From the NCBI RefSeq assembly GCF_002094855.1, contig NZ_ARYN01000015.1:1-64000 (forward strand): 64,000 nt of DNA. Reading direction: 5' to 3'. The notes under the pieces are model-generated. The model saw only the letters and a list, made by a program, of their open reading frames with translations, was not told where the DNA came from and ran no database searches. This DNA comes from Zunongwangia atlantica 22II14-10F7. GTDB taxonomy: Bacteria > Bacteroidota > Bacteroidia > Flavobacteriales > Flavobacteriaceae. How positions within the stretch are numbered: position 1 is the stretch's first letter; every line of letters begins with the position of its first letter. This document shows, one piece after another, positions 54,156 to 62,872 of the stretch. The translations under genes were made by a program, and so were the position numbers.

Positions 54156-54542
54156 ATGAAAAAAAGAATCGATGCGGTTACGCAATTTCATAATGCATTT
54201 GGATTAGGAGTTAGTGAGCAGCCACTGGCAAGTTTAGGGGATGCAAAAAATAAACTGCGGTTTGAATTAATGAAAGAAGAAAACGAGGAATATCTTGAAG
54301 CAGCCCAAAATAATGACCTTGTGGAAGTTGCTGATGCTTTGGGAGATATGCTTTATATTTTATGCGGAACAATTATAGAACATGGAATGCAGCATAAAAT
54401 TGAAGAGGTTTTCGACGAAATTCAGCGTAGTAATATGAGTAAATTGGGAGCCGATGGAAAGCCAATTTATAGAGAAGATGGTAAAGTATTAAAAGGCCCT
54501 AATTACTTTAAACCTAATATTAGAGAAATTTTAGATAAATAA
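54156..54542 (+). CDS. MazG-like nucleoside triphosphate pyrophosphohydrolase
   Basis: 128 aa, all-alpha NTP-PPase fold. The metal-binding motif E-E-N-E-E-Y-L-E-A (about 40-48, E-E-x-x-E) is paired with V-E-V-A-D-A-L-G-D-M-L-Y (about 56-67, E-x-x-D), as needed for Mg2+-dependent hydrolysis of (d)NTP to (d)NMP and PPi. A C-terminal extension has N-M-S-K-L-G-A-D-G-K-P-I-Y (about 93-105), typical of the phage-like HisE/MazG subgroup. Probably a housekeeping nucleotide-pool cleaner. Ends 1 bp before the convergent outer membrane protein gene. Confidence 0.88.
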   Translation: MKKRIDAVTQFHNAFGLGVSEQPLASLGDAKNKLRFELMKEENEEYLEAAQNNDLVEVADALGDMLYILCGTIIEHGMQHKIEEVFDEIQRSNMSKLGADGKPIYREDGKVLKGPNYFKPNIREILDK

Positions 54543-54543
54543 T

Positions 54544-56412
54544 TTATCGATATTCTAAGATATGCGGAGGCTCGTAGCGATAATTTTCTAATGTAAATTG
54601 GTTATCTGTATTTACATTAAAATCTAATACGTTGCGACCTCTTCCCGGCATATTAGGAAAGATAGCAAAGGATAATCTAATATTATCAAAAACAAAGTAA
54701 TCGTTACTAATTATTAATCCGAAACCAAATTTAGTATAAAGATCATTGCTGAAAAATGGCTTTGGCGCTTCCCCAATAAATCCAAGATCAAAATTAATAA
54801 ACGGACTCATCCTAAAACCCAGCCAACTAAATGGAACATAAGATTGTGTTTGAAAATTGAATACAAATTTCCTGGTTCCAAAGACTTCGTGCGTATCAAA
54901 GCCATAAATTCCATCTTCATCATTTAAGGTTATTCGGTCTCTAATAAAATCCTTCCTATTAATTCCAACTACGATATTAGATTTTACAAATTGTCTAAAA
55001 AACCAACTTCCAAGCCTAAAAATCGGTGAAAAATAGGTGTTTTCTAATCTAAAAAGTGATTGCCTTGCTTCATTTTTTAAAAAGTAACTTCCGTAGCCAA
55101 GATTAGTGGCCAGGTAACCAAAATTTTTAATATAATCTGTATACGTTAAATCGATCCCCAGATAAAAATAATTTTGATTACCAGAATTTCGTTGAATTCC
55201 GGAGTTTATAATGTAGCTATGTCCTAGTGCAATATCTTCAATGTCTCCATTTCTAAAAATATAGCGGTCTCTGGTATAATTAATATTTCTAACCCCTACA
55301 GAACCCAACAAAACGTTAGTGTTGGAAAAATATGCTACAGAATCTATGTTTTCACCCGGGCGGTCTAAATAATCTCTTTTCGTATATCTACCGGCAATAA
55401 TAAGGTTGGTAGGTAGTTTTTTTTCAGAATTTTTATTGGCAATGGGTATGGCATAACCACCCCAAACATTAAAATCCCTGTATTTTAAAGGTTCATAAAG
55501 TAAAGTATCTAAGTCTTCGTGATAAATATGCTCGTCATAAAGTGTTTCTCTAATACTTATCTGGCCTGCCCAGCGAGCGTATGGAGAATAAAACTCTCTA
55601 TCGATACTTGCAAAATTCTCGTAAGTATCAGCAACATCTAAATCTCTTAAGAATTCGGCATTAATATAGGTATTGAATAAATTTTGTGCGCGATAACCAA
55701 TCGTGTAACCAGTTCCTATTTCATCCTGATAGCCTTGTTTGTAAGCTAATGTGGTGCGATGCCCTAACCCAAAACTGTTATATTCCCGTAATCTTAATTC
55801 GCCTTTACGGCTGGATACACTACCATCTGCAGAAATACTCCAACTATCCAATACATAAACATATAAGTCTACAGCATTGGGATCACCTTCAACATCGGTT
55901 GGTCGTATTAAAGTTCTTCTTATATAATTTTGTGCCCTAAGTACACGCTCAGATTCTAAAACTTCTAAGGAGTCCATTTTAGAATTTTCTTTAACCAGTA
56001 AAAAGCCCTTAACAGTAAATTCTTTAGTGCGGGCATGTAAAACATTTCCTATTTTCTGAATTTTTTGCGTAGGTTTTACAGTGGTATCCTTTTCGCTATA
56101 TCCAAAAGGATCTAAAGAAGTGATGTGAATTTTACGGATAGTTTTTCCCTGATATTTAGAGAAATCTCGTTGTAATTGATCTTCTATCTTTTTAGTGGCA
56201 GTTTTAGCGTCTGCCGGGTTTACAGGATCGAACATTAAATCGTACAGCATTCTTGTGAACTTGCTGTTTTTTGTTTTTTCCTGAAGTTGTTTGTAGAAAT
56301 CACGATCCTTTTCCATTTGTAAAGAATCTCTAACAGGAAATCGCTGTAAGCTGTCGTTTTGAGCAGATACTGAAAAACAGAAAAATAATAATATAATGAT
56401 ACTGTATCTCAA
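54544..56412 (-). CDS. Outer membrane protein, BamA/Omp85-like barrel
   Basis: 622 aa with a signal peptide ending V-S-A-Q. The part at about 60-185 looks like POTRA-type periplasmic modules (G-K-T-I-R-K-I-H-I-T-S-L-D-P-F-G, V-K-G-F-L-L-V-K-E-N, then V-D-L-Y-V-Y-V-L-D-S-W-S-I). The remaining 430 aa is beta-barrel with many aromatic-rich strands. It resembles Bacteroidota proteins annotated as outer membrane assembly factors, shorter than BamA itself. Function not certain: it could insert or export a specific surface protein. Confidence 0.8.
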   Translation of the reverse strand: MRYSIIILLFFCFSVSAQNDSLQRFPVRDSLQMEKDRDFYKQLQEKTKNSKFTRMLYDLMFDPVNPADAKTATKKIEDQLQRDFSKYQGKTIRKIHITSLDPFGYSEKDTTVKPTQKIQKIGNVLHARTKEFTVKGFLLVKENSKMDSLEVLESERVLRAQNYIRRTLIRPTDVEGDPNAVDLYVYVLDSWSISADGSVSSRKGELRLREYNSFGLGHRTTLAYKQGYQDEIGTGYTIGYRAQNLFNTYINAEFLRDLDVADTYENFASIDREFYSPYARWAGQISIRETLYDEHIYHEDLDTLLYEPLKYRDFNVWGGYAIPIANKNSEKKLPTNLIIAGRYTKRDYLDRPGENIDSVAYFSNTNVLLGSVGVRNINYTRDRYIFRNGDIEDIALGHSYIINSGIQRNSGNQNYFYLGIDLTYTDYIKNFGYLATNLGYGSYFLKNEARQSLFRLENTYFSPIFRLGSWFFRQFVKSNIVVGINRKDFIRDRITLNDEDGIYGFDTHEVFGTRKFVFNFQTQSYVPFSWLGFRMSPFINFDLGFIGEAPKPFFSNDLYTKFGFGLIISNDYFVFDNIRLSFAIFPNMPGRGRNVLDFNVNTDNQFTLENYRYEPPHILEYR

Positions 56413-56610
56413 CTCAGTTTCTTTTACTCGATATTGTACGTTTTGGATGCTTATTTTTTTCCGAAGCTCCTCTAAAAAGAAATAAACATTTTAAGATTCT
56501 TACCTTTTAGCTATTGTTTTGGATATTTTGCCTGAGGTAAACAAACTTATGTAATTTTTTTCTACAGAAATATTTAGCCTTTGTTAAAAGAAGAACGATT
56601 TATAAAACAA

Positions 56611-56637
56611 AAAATGCGCTGATCTTCAGCGCATTTT
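56611..56637 (-). terminator. Terminator of ilvE
   Basis: Twelve-pair perfect stem (56611-56622 with 56626-56637) with a three-base loop. On the minus strand T-rich sequence follows. It lies 22 bp after the ilvE stop. Confidence 0.9.
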
Positions 56638-56658
56638 TATATAATTATAAAGAGGTTT

Positions 56659-57726
56659 TTATTTAACCTCGTGTCTCCAGCCAAATTTATCTTCTGCCTG
56701 GTTATATTGAATTTTTAATAATCGATCTTTAAAAGATTTTGAGTATGAATCTTCGATTGTTGGCAATTCGTATTTCTCACCTTTATAACCAAATCCAAGA
56801 ATTGGGGTAACAACTGTAGCTGTACCAGATCCAAAAATTTCTTTAAGTTCACCAGCCTTTACAGCTTCGATAATTTCAGAAACTGTAATTCTTCTAATTT
56901 CAACATCGATGTTGGCGTCTTCTGCAAGATCTATAATACTTTTTCTGGTAATACCATCAAGAATTCTATCACTTGTTGGGGCAGTAACCAATTTGTCTCC
57001 AATTCTAAAGAAAACGTTCATAGTACCCGCTTCCTCAAGGTATTCGTGTGTATTGGCATCTGTCCAGATAATTTGTTGATATCCTTCGTTTTTAGCGATA
57101 TCTGTAGGGAAAAATTGTGCCCCATAATTTCCGGCAGCTTTAGCATATCCCACACCACCATCTGCAGCACGACTATAATCTTCAGATATTTTAACTCTAA
57201 CTTCTCCGCTATAGTAAGATTGCGCAGGAGAACATAAGATCATAAATTTATATTCTGTAGAAGGAGATGCAGAGACACCAGCTTCAGTAGCAATTACAAA
57301 AGGACGAATATACATAGAGTTTCCAAAACCTTTTTGGATCCACTCACTATCTAATTTTAGTAATTCCTCTAGACCATTAAAAAAGTGACCTTTAGGAAAT
57401 TCAGGAATAGCAAGACGTTTGCTAGACTTATTAATACGTTCAAAGTTTTGTTCTGGTCTAAAAAGCCATACTTTATCATCATCGTCTTTATAAGCTTTCA
57501 TTCCTTCGAAAACTGCCTGCCCATAATGAAATACTTTTGCAGATGGGTACATTTCTAAAGGTCCGTAAGGAACAATTTCAGGAGTTTGCCAGGAACCATC
57601 CTTGTAATCACAAACCATCATGTGGTCTGTATAGACTTTCCCAAAGGTAAGATTGCTAAAATCTACACTAGATAATTTAGAAGAAGATGCTTTTGTGATT
57701 TTTACTTTCGTCGCGATGTTTTCCAT
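56659..57726 (-). CDS. ilvE: Branched-chain amino acid aminotransferase
   Basis: Last step in valine, leucine and isoleucine synthesis and first in their breakdown; PLP fold type IV, cytosolic. 355 aa, usual for the longer bacterial/eukaryotic subgroup. Catalytic Lys196 lies in G-G-V-G-Y-A-K-A-A-G-N-Y. Also H-Y-G-Q-A-V-F-E-G-M-K-A (about 67-78), M-Y-I-R-P-F-V-I-A-T (about 138-147), and E-A-G-T-M-N-V-F-F and G-I-T-R-K-S-I for the PLP pocket. Exact -7 box upstream at 57747. Confidence 0.96.
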   Translation of the reverse strand: MENIATKVKITKASSSKLSSVDFSNLTFGKVYTDHMMVCDYKDGSWQTPEIVPYGPLEMYPSAKVFHYGQAVFEGMKAYKDDDDKVWLFRPEQNFERINKSSKRLAIPEFPKGHFFNGLEELLKLDSEWIQKGFGNSMYIRPFVIATEAGVSASPSTEYKFMILCSPAQSYYSGEVRVKISEDYSRAADGGVGYAKAAGNYGAQFFPTDIAKNEGYQQIIWTDANTHEYLEEAGTMNVFFRIGDKLVTAPTSDRILDGITRKSIIDLAEDANIDVEIRRITVSEIIEAVKAGELKEIFGSGTATVVTPILGFGYKGEKYELPTIEDSYSKSFKDRLLKIQYNQAEDKFGWRHEVK

Positions 57727-57746
57727 TTTGTGTTATTTAAGAGCTT

Positions 57747-57754
57747 CAAATTTA
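57747..57754 (-). promoter_or_regulatory. -7 box of the ilvE promoter
   Basis: Minus strand TAAATTTG, an exact TAnnTTTG match, 20 bp before the ATG. A TTTT 19 bp upstream may serve as a poor -33. Confidence 0.55.
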
Positions 57755-57832
57755 CCGAAATAAAAGTAAATTTAAAATCTAAAGTTTTGGTATTTTTGAG
57801 CATATTCAAGCAACAACCAATATAAATTAAAG

Positions 57833-58357
57833 ATGAAAAAAATTATGTACGCTGCCTTACTTTGCGCTGCAATGGTAAGCTGTAAAAATTCCGAAGAAAC
57901 AAAAGAAGAAGAAACAGTAATTACTGAAGAAACCGAAACTGCTAATAAAGATTTAGCTTATGCCTCTTTCGGAGAAGAAATTACTGCGGCAGGTGCTTTA
58001 GATGCGGCAACTATTGCTGAACGTTACGAAAGCCTAAAGCCTGGCGATACGATTTCTACCAGTTTCGTGTCTACGGTAAATTCGGTTTGTAAAATGAAGG
58101 GATGCTGGATGAATTTAGAAATTCCTGGCGACGAAGATGTAAGTGTGAAATTTAAAGATTATGGATTTTTTGTGCCTAAAGACATCGAAGGAAAAGAAGT
58201 AGTGGTTGAAGGGAAGGCTTTTCTTAAAGAAGTATCTGTAGAAGATCAAAAACATTTTGCTGAGGATGCAGGGAAATCTGAAGAAGAAATTGCCGCAATT
58301 ACAGAACCTAAACAGGAATTGGCGTTTTTGGCCAATGGTGTACTTTTAAAACAATAA
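57833..58357 (+). CDS. DUF4920 domain lipoprotein
   Basis: 174 aa. The lipobox is M-V-S-C (Cys17), followed by a Glu/Thr-rich linker (about 20-42). The domain (about 44-174) has F-G-E-E-I-T (about 48-53), V-C-K-M-K-G-C-W-M-N-L (about 84-94), F-K-D-Y-G-F-F-V-P and V-V-V-E-G-K-A-F, the hallmarks of DUF4920; the C-x-x-x-G-C-W may bind metal. The surface or periplasmic role is unknown. It is followed after 3 bp by mnmD. Confidence 0.9.
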   Translation: MKKIMYAALLCAAMVSCKNSEETKEEETVITEETETANKDLAYASFGEEITAAGALDAATIAERYESLKPGDTISTSFVSTVNSVCKMKGCWMNLEIPGDEDVSVKFKDYGFFVPKDIEGKEVVVEGKAFLKEVSVEDQKHFAEDAGKSEEEIAAITEPKQELAFLANGVLLKQ

Positions 58358-58360
58358 TAT

Positions 58361-59032
58361 TTGGAACGAAAAATCATTAAAACCGGTGACGGTTCGGCGA
58401 CCATTCATTTGCCAGAGTGGGATGAACAATACCATTCTAAGCATGGTGCTTTACAGGAAGCAATGCATGTCTTTATAAAAATGGGGTTGGATTTTACAAT
58501 TGCTGAATTTGATAAATCTAAACTTTCTATCCTGGAAATAGGATTTGGAACCGGTTTAAATGCTTTACTTACCGCTTTCTACGGAAGTACTATTAAAATT
58601 GAGTATACCGGTGTTGAAGCTTATCCTGTAAAACCTGAAGAATTAGTGTTTTTGGATTATGCTTCAGTTTTACCCGATTTTGATACTGCAGCTAATGTTT
58701 TTAATAAAATGCATCAGGTAGATTGGGAAAAATCTTCGGCTATAACTTCTAATTTCAGTTTAAAAAAGCAGGAGAAAACATTTCAGGAAATTCAGGACCA
58801 AGATACTTTCGATCTTATATACTTTGATGCCTTTGGTGCACGGGTTCAGCCAGAATTATGGACAGAAGAGATCTTTCTAAAAATGTATAATTCGTTAAAA
58901 TTAAATGGCGTTTTAGTGACCTATGCAGCAAAAGGAAGTGTAAGAAGAGCGATGCAGGCGGTAGGATTTAGCGTAGAAAGATTACCTGGCCCGCCGGGAA
59001 AAAGAGAAATGTTAAGAGCCGTTAAAAAATAG
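58361..59032 (+). CDS. mnmD: tRNA 5-methylaminomethyl-2-thiouridine methyltransferase (MnmD)
   Basis: Single-domain counterpart of the MnmC methyltransferase half (223 aa); makes mnm5s2U from nm5s2U at tRNA position 34. Starts with TTG: family-typical residues begin at once (K-I-I-K-T-G-D-G-S), there is no ATG before them, and the gene is 3 bp after the DUF4920 stop, so the TTG is well supported. Seen: Y-H-S-K-H-G-A (about 27-33), SAM motif E-I-G-F-G-T-G-L-N-A (about 66-75), I-Y-F-D-A-F-G (about 151-157) and P-G-K-R-E-M. No oxidase half is fused, as in other bacteria with separate MnmD. Confidence 0.92.
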   Translation: MERKIIKTGDGSATIHLPEWDEQYHSKHGALQEAMHVFIKMGLDFTIAEFDKSKLSILEIGFGTGLNALLTAFYGSTIKIEYTGVEAYPVKPEELVFLDYASVLPDFDTAANVFNKMHQVDWEKSSAITSNFSLKKQEKTFQEIQDQDTFDLIYFDAFGARVQPELWTEEIFLKMYNSLKLNGVLVTYAAKGSVRRAMQAVGFSVERLPGPPGKREMLRAVKK

Positions 59033-59104
59033 GTTCTATAGCTGTTAAACCTCGCTAAAAAAATTACCTAAAAGCGACATTAGCACTATCTTCAAAAGAA
59101 AAAA

Positions 59105-60007
59105 ATGCGGGTACTAATTACTGGAGCGACCGGACTTATTGGGTCAAAAATTTCAGCATTATGCCACGAAAAGGGCATAGATGTAAATTATCTTACTACG
59201 AGCAAAGATAAAATTCAGCATAAAGATCATTATCGCGGGTTTTTATGGGATCCGCAAAATAAGGAAATCGATACGCGGGCGATAGAAAATGTAGATGCGA
59301 TTATTAATCTTGTTGGGGCAAGCATTGCACAACGCTGGACGAGTGAGAATAAAAGAAAAATTATAGATAGCCGGGTAGAAAGTACCAATTTGCTATTTGA
59401 TACGTTATCCAAAAACGAACACCAGGTAAAGCATATTGTTTCGGCCAGCGCCATTGGTGTTTATCCCAGTTCTTTACAAAAGCTTTATTTTGAAGAAGAA
59501 GAACAGGTGGACGATTCTTTTGTAGGAAAAGTTGTGGTGAAATGGGAAAGTGCCGTAAACAATTTTAAAGATTTAGGGCTAAAAGTTTCGAAAATCAGGA
59601 TAGGATTAGTGATGGCTGAAAATGGTGGTATGCTAGAAAAATTGAAAGAGCCGGTAAATTTTAATATTGGTGCACCTTTAGGAAATGGTCAACAATGGCA
59701 AAGTTGGATTCATATTAAAGATCTTACACAAATTTTCCTTTTTATTTTAGAAAAACAACTTGCAGGGACTTTTAATGGTGTTGCACCAAATCCTGTAACC
59801 AATAAAGAAATGACTAAAGAGGTTGCCAAACAACTGGATAAACCGCTATGGTTACCTAACGTTCCTAAATTTGTGCTTAAAGCTGCTTTTGGTGAAATGT
59901 CGACACTTTTATTGTCCAGCCAGTTAGTAAGCAGTAAAAAAATAGAAGAGCAAGGGTATCATTTTGAGTATGTTCATTTACAACCTACTTTAGAGGATTT
60001 GTTGTAA
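59105..60007 (+). CDS. TIGR01777 family NAD(P)-binding epimerase-like oxidoreductase
   Basis: 300 aa. Extended short-chain dehydrogenase fold with R-V-L-I-T-G-A-T-G-L-I-G (about 2-13, G-x-x-G-x-x-G), N-L-V-G-A-S-I (about 67-73), and S-A-S-A-I-G-V-Y (about 110-117) with the active Tyr. A DUF1731-like C-terminus has W-L-P-N-V-P and L-S-S-Q-L-V. Known members (YfcH/SulA-like) have no settled substrate. Followed by a strong terminator facing yceI. Confidence 0.93.
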   Translation: MRVLITGATGLIGSKISALCHEKGIDVNYLTTSKDKIQHKDHYRGFLWDPQNKEIDTRAIENVDAIINLVGASIAQRWTSENKRKIIDSRVESTNLLFDTLSKNEHQVKHIVSASAIGVYPSSLQKLYFEEEEQVDDSFVGKVVVKWESAVNNFKDLGLKVSKIRIGLVMAENGGMLEKLKEPVNFNIGAPLGNGQQWQSWIHIKDLTQIFLFILEKQLAGTFNGVAPNPVTNKEMTKEVAKQLDKPLWLPNVPKFVLKAAFGEMSTLLLSSQLVSSKKIEEQGYHFEYVHLQPTLEDLL

Positions 60008-60030
60008 TTCAACGAAAAAAATCTGTAAAT

Positions 60031-60060
60031 AAAAAAGCCGGCAATTTTGCCGGCTTTTTT
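60031..60060. terminator. Bidirectional terminator
   Basis: AGCCGGCAA (60036-60044) pairs with TTGCCGGCT (60047-60055), with six A before and six T after. It serves both convergent genes. Confidence 0.93.
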
Positions 60061-60078
60061 GTATTCATTAAAAAGAAA

Positions 60079-60753
60079 TTAAGCTTTTTTAGTTGCTTTA
60101 ATATCTAATTTTAAAGTGATATCATCGTAGATAAAGTTATCTCCTAAACTATCAAACACAGATTTAGAACCATAGTTTACATTCCAGTCTGTACGATCGA
60201 TAGTAAATTCTTCACTAGAAATTTCGTATCCATCTTCAGTTTGGTTTATAGAAACTGGGAAAGAGATATTTTTAGTTTCTTCTTTAATAGTAAGATTTCC
60301 TTCTAACATAGTTTCACCTTCAGTTTCAGAAATTCCTGTTACTTCAAAAGTAGCTTCTGGAAACTCGTTTACATTAAAGAAATCTCCTTCTTTACCTTCT
60401 ACAGTTCCCATTAAGTGAGCTTCAAGATTTGCTTTTTGATCACCTTCTAGATCTGTAACTTCGATAGATTTCATATCGATAGTAAAGTTTCCACTTTCAA
60501 TAACACTGTCATTTGCCATAAAAGTACCTTCAGTAACTTTAATAGTACCACTGTGCTCTCCTGCTGGTTTTTTACCAATCCAGCTAATAGTAGAAGCTGT
60601 AGTATCTACAACATACTCCATAGATTCAGCAGTTGCTTCAGCCACTTCTTTAGCATCTTCAGCTTCACTTTCGTGACCGTTATTATTTTTACAACTACCT
60701 AATCCTACGATAAGGCTTAACGCCATAAATCCTTTTAAAATGTTTTTTTTCAT
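60079..60753 (-). CDS. YceI family lipoprotein
   Basis: 224 aa from ATG 60753 (M-K-K-N-I-L-K-G-F). The upstream ATG would put 14 residues before the signal, so the shorter start is chosen. The lipobox is L-G-S-C (Cys20). The YceI lipocalin-like barrel (about 40-224) has V-D-T-T-A-S-T-I-S-W-I-G-K, G-T-F-M-A-N-D-S-V-I-E-S-G, G-N-L-T-I-K-E-E-T-K and the end with D-R-T-D-W-N-V-N-Y-G. The family binds isoprenoid-like lipids in the periplasm. Divergent from grpE. Confidence 0.92.
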   Translation of the reverse strand: MKKNILKGFMALSLIVGLGSCKNNNGHESEAEDAKEVAEATAESMEYVVDTTASTISWIGKKPAGEHSGTIKVTEGTFMANDSVIESGNFTIDMKSIEVTDLEGDQKANLEAHLMGTVEGKEGDFFNVNEFPEATFEVTGISETEGETMLEGNLTIKEETKNISFPVSINQTEDGYEISSEEFTIDRTDWNVNYGSKSVFDSLGDNFIYDDITLKLDIKATKKA

Positions 60754-60853
60754 CTTGTTGAAATTTAGTTTTTTTGCAATTTGGTTGAAGAGCAAAAGTA
60801 ATATGAAATAAAATTTTTTGTACTAAAAATTTATTAAAAAATATCGGTGACAT

Positions 60854-60886
60854 TTTGACACAACACCAGGCTTGGCAATAAATTTG
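60854..60886 (+). promoter_or_regulatory. Promoter of grpE-dnaJ
   Basis: TTTG (60854-60857), 21 bp, then TAAATTTG (60879-60886), the full -33/-7 pattern of Bacteroidota, 35 bp before the grpE ATG. No CIRCE inverted repeat is seen, so heat control must use another route. Confidence 0.7.
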
Positions 60887-60921
60887 ACTATAAATAAGCA
60901 TCAAAAAATTGATATATAAAA

Positions 60922-61509
60922 ATGACAAAGAAAGCTAACGATAAAGAACAAAATTCTGTTAAGGATCAGGTAGAAGAGAATATCGATAAAGCAATCGATG
61001 AGGTAGAGAACGAGAAAGCTGAAATGCCTGAGAATAAGGAACAAGCAGAAGAGGAGGTTTCTGAAAGTGATAAATTAAAAGAAGACCTTCAAAAAGAGAA
61101 AGATAAATTTTTACGTCTTTTTGCTGAATTTGAAAATTTTAAAAAGCGAACTTCTAAAGAGCGCTTAGAGTTATTTAAAACTGCCAACCAGGAAGTTATG
61201 CTTGCTATGTTGCCAGTTTTGGATGATTTTGACAGGGCTTTGGTGGAAATTAATAAAACCGAAGATAAAAACCTTTTAAAAGGTGTAGAGCTTATCCATA
61301 ATAAGTTTAGAGAAACACTTAAAAATAAAGGTTTAGAGCCTGTAGAAGTTGAAAGTGGAGATACTTTTGATGCCGATATTCACGAGGCTATCACACAAAT
61401 TCCTGCTCCTAATGACGATCTTAAAGGTAAGATTGTTGATGTTATAGAGCGAGGATATAAATTAGGAGAACGTATTATTCGTTATCCAAAGGTTGTTACC
61501 GGAAAGTAA
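60922..61509 (+). CDS. grpE: Nucleotide exchange factor GrpE
   Basis: 195 aa cytosolic dimer that releases ADP from DnaK. A Glu/Lys-rich coiled-coil N-terminus (about 1-60) is followed by the GrpE core: R-L-F-A-E-F-E-N-F-K-K-R (about 65-76), L-L-K-G-V-E-L-I (about 117-124), and the C-terminal beta domain with P-V-E-V-E-S-G-D-T-F-D and R-G-Y-K-L-G-E-R-I-I-R-Y-P-K-V-V. Complete. Followed by dnaJ after 36 bp; dnaK is not in the window. Confidence 0.96.
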   Translation: MTKKANDKEQNSVKDQVEENIDKAIDEVENEKAEMPENKEQAEEEVSESDKLKEDLQKEKDKFLRLFAEFENFKKRTSKERLELFKTANQEVMLAMLPVLDDFDRALVEINKTEDKNLLKGVELIHNKFRETLKNKGLEPVEVESGDTFDADIHEAITQIPAPNDDLKGKIVDVIERGYKLGERIIRYPKVVTGK

Positions 61510-61545
61510 AGTAAGGATTACAACTTTTAACAAGAAACTTAAACC

Positions 61546-62664
61546 ATGAAAGAGGATTATTACGACATATTAGGTGTAAGTAAAGGTGCAACGGCAGCTG
61601 AAATTAAGAAAGCTTATCGAAAGATGGCGATCAAATATCACCCAGATAAAAATCCGGGTGACACAGAAGCCGAAAATAAATTTAAGAAAGCAGCTGAAGC
61701 TTACGAAATATTAGGAAACGAAGAAAAAAGAGCTAAATACGATCGTTTTGGACACCAGGCCTTTGAAGGAGGCGGCTTTGGTGGCGGCGGAGGTATGAAT
61801 ATGGACGACATATTCAGCCAGTTTGGTGATATCTTCGGTGGCGGCTTTGGCGGCGGATTCTCAGGTTTCGGTGGCTTTGGTGGCGGCGGTCAACGTCGTG
61901 CAAAAGGAAGTAACCTTAGGATTCGTGTAGCACTTACTTTAGAGGAAATTGCTAACGGTGTAGAAAAGAAAATTAAAGTTAAGCGTAAAGTTCAAGCATC
62001 GGGCACAACCTATAAAACCTGTTCTGCCTGTAATGGTACGGGGCAGGTAACTCGTGTTACCAATACGATTTTAGGTAGAATGCAAACAGCTTCTCCTTGT
62101 ACTACCTGTGGTGGTAGTGGCCAAATGATCGATAAAAAGCCGGCCGATGCAGATGCACAGGGATTAAAAGTACAGGAAGAAACAGTTTCTATAAAAATAC
62201 CTGCAGGGGTAGAAGATGGAATGCAGTTAAAAGTTTCTGGAAAAGGAAATGAAGCTCCCGGAAACGGAATTCCTGGTGATCTTTTAGTGGCAATTGAAGA
62301 AAAAGCACATGAAAGTTTACAAAGAGAAGGAGATAATCTACACTACGATCTTTACATAAGCATTTCTGAAGCTGCCCTAGGTGCATCCAAAGAAATACAA
62401 ACTGTTAATGGTAAAGTGCGAATTAAAATTGAACCAGGGGTTCAATCTGGAAAAATTTTAAGACTTCGTGGTAAAGGTGTAAGCAGTTTAAATGGATATG
62501 GTAAAGGAGATTTACTGGTTCATGTAAATGTTTGGACGCCAAAAACCCTAACTAAGGAGCAAAAAGAGTTTTTCGAGAAAATGGCTAATGACGAGAACTT
62601 TCAGCCAAATCCCGAAAAAAGCGATAAATCATTTTTTGAAAAAGTTAAAGATATGTTTTCTTAG
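61546..62664 (+). CDS. dnaJ: Chaperone DnaJ with a two-motif zinc finger
   Basis: 372 aa co-chaperone that loads clients on DnaK. J domain (1-70) with H-P-D at 32-34; Gly/Phe-rich linker (about 74-125); then C-terminal substrate domains and dimerisation tail. Instead of the usual four C-x-x-C-x-G-x-G motifs there are only two (C-S-A-C-N-G-T-G and C-T-T-C-G-G-S-G, about 165-195), enough for one zinc centre. I recall this reduced form in other Bacteroidota. Co-transcribed with grpE; two hairpins follow. Confidence 0.95.
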   Translation: MKEDYYDILGVSKGATAAEIKKAYRKMAIKYHPDKNPGDTEAENKFKKAAEAYEILGNEEKRAKYDRFGHQAFEGGGFGGGGGMNMDDIFSQFGDIFGGGFGGGFSGFGGFGGGGQRRAKGSNLRIRVALTLEEIANGVEKKIKVKRKVQASGTTYKTCSACNGTGQVTRVTNTILGRMQTASPCTTCGGSGQMIDKKPADADAQGLKVQEETVSIKIPAGVEDGMQLKVSGKGNEAPGNGIPGDLLVAIEEKAHESLQREGDNLHYDLYISISEAALGASKEIQTVNGKVRIKIEPGVQSGKILRLRGKGVSSLNGYGKGDLLVHVNVWTPKTLTKEQKEFFEKMANDENFQPNPEKSDKSFFEKVKDMFS

Positions 62665-62749
62665 AACTTTCATTTTAAGAAAAAATTTATATATTTGATT
62701 CTCACTAAGACTTTTAGTGATAATTTTTCTTTTTCATAGCAATTTTTTT

Positions 62750-62786
62750 CCCATCCTTAATCAATTTAAGGGTGGGTTTTGTTTTT
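62750..62786 (+). terminator. Terminator of grpE-dnaJ
   Basis: CCCA-T-CCTTAA (62750-62760) pairs with TTAAGG-G-TGGG (62766-62776) with a T-G wobble, followed by TTTTGTTTTTT. A smaller hairpin (62702-62720, TCACTAA with TTAGTGA) precedes it and may help. Confidence 0.88.
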
Positions 62787-62872
62787 TAACACCCTCGTTA
62801 AACCTTTTATAAAGCTGTTTTAAACTCCTTGTAGTCAGAGCTGTTCTTTAGTAATTTTCAGAAAAATTAAAA

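Noticed and set aside
60800-60921. CIRCE element in the grpE leader
   Set aside because: No TTAGCACTC-N9-GAGTGCTAA type repeat is present; only a normal -33/-7 promoter.
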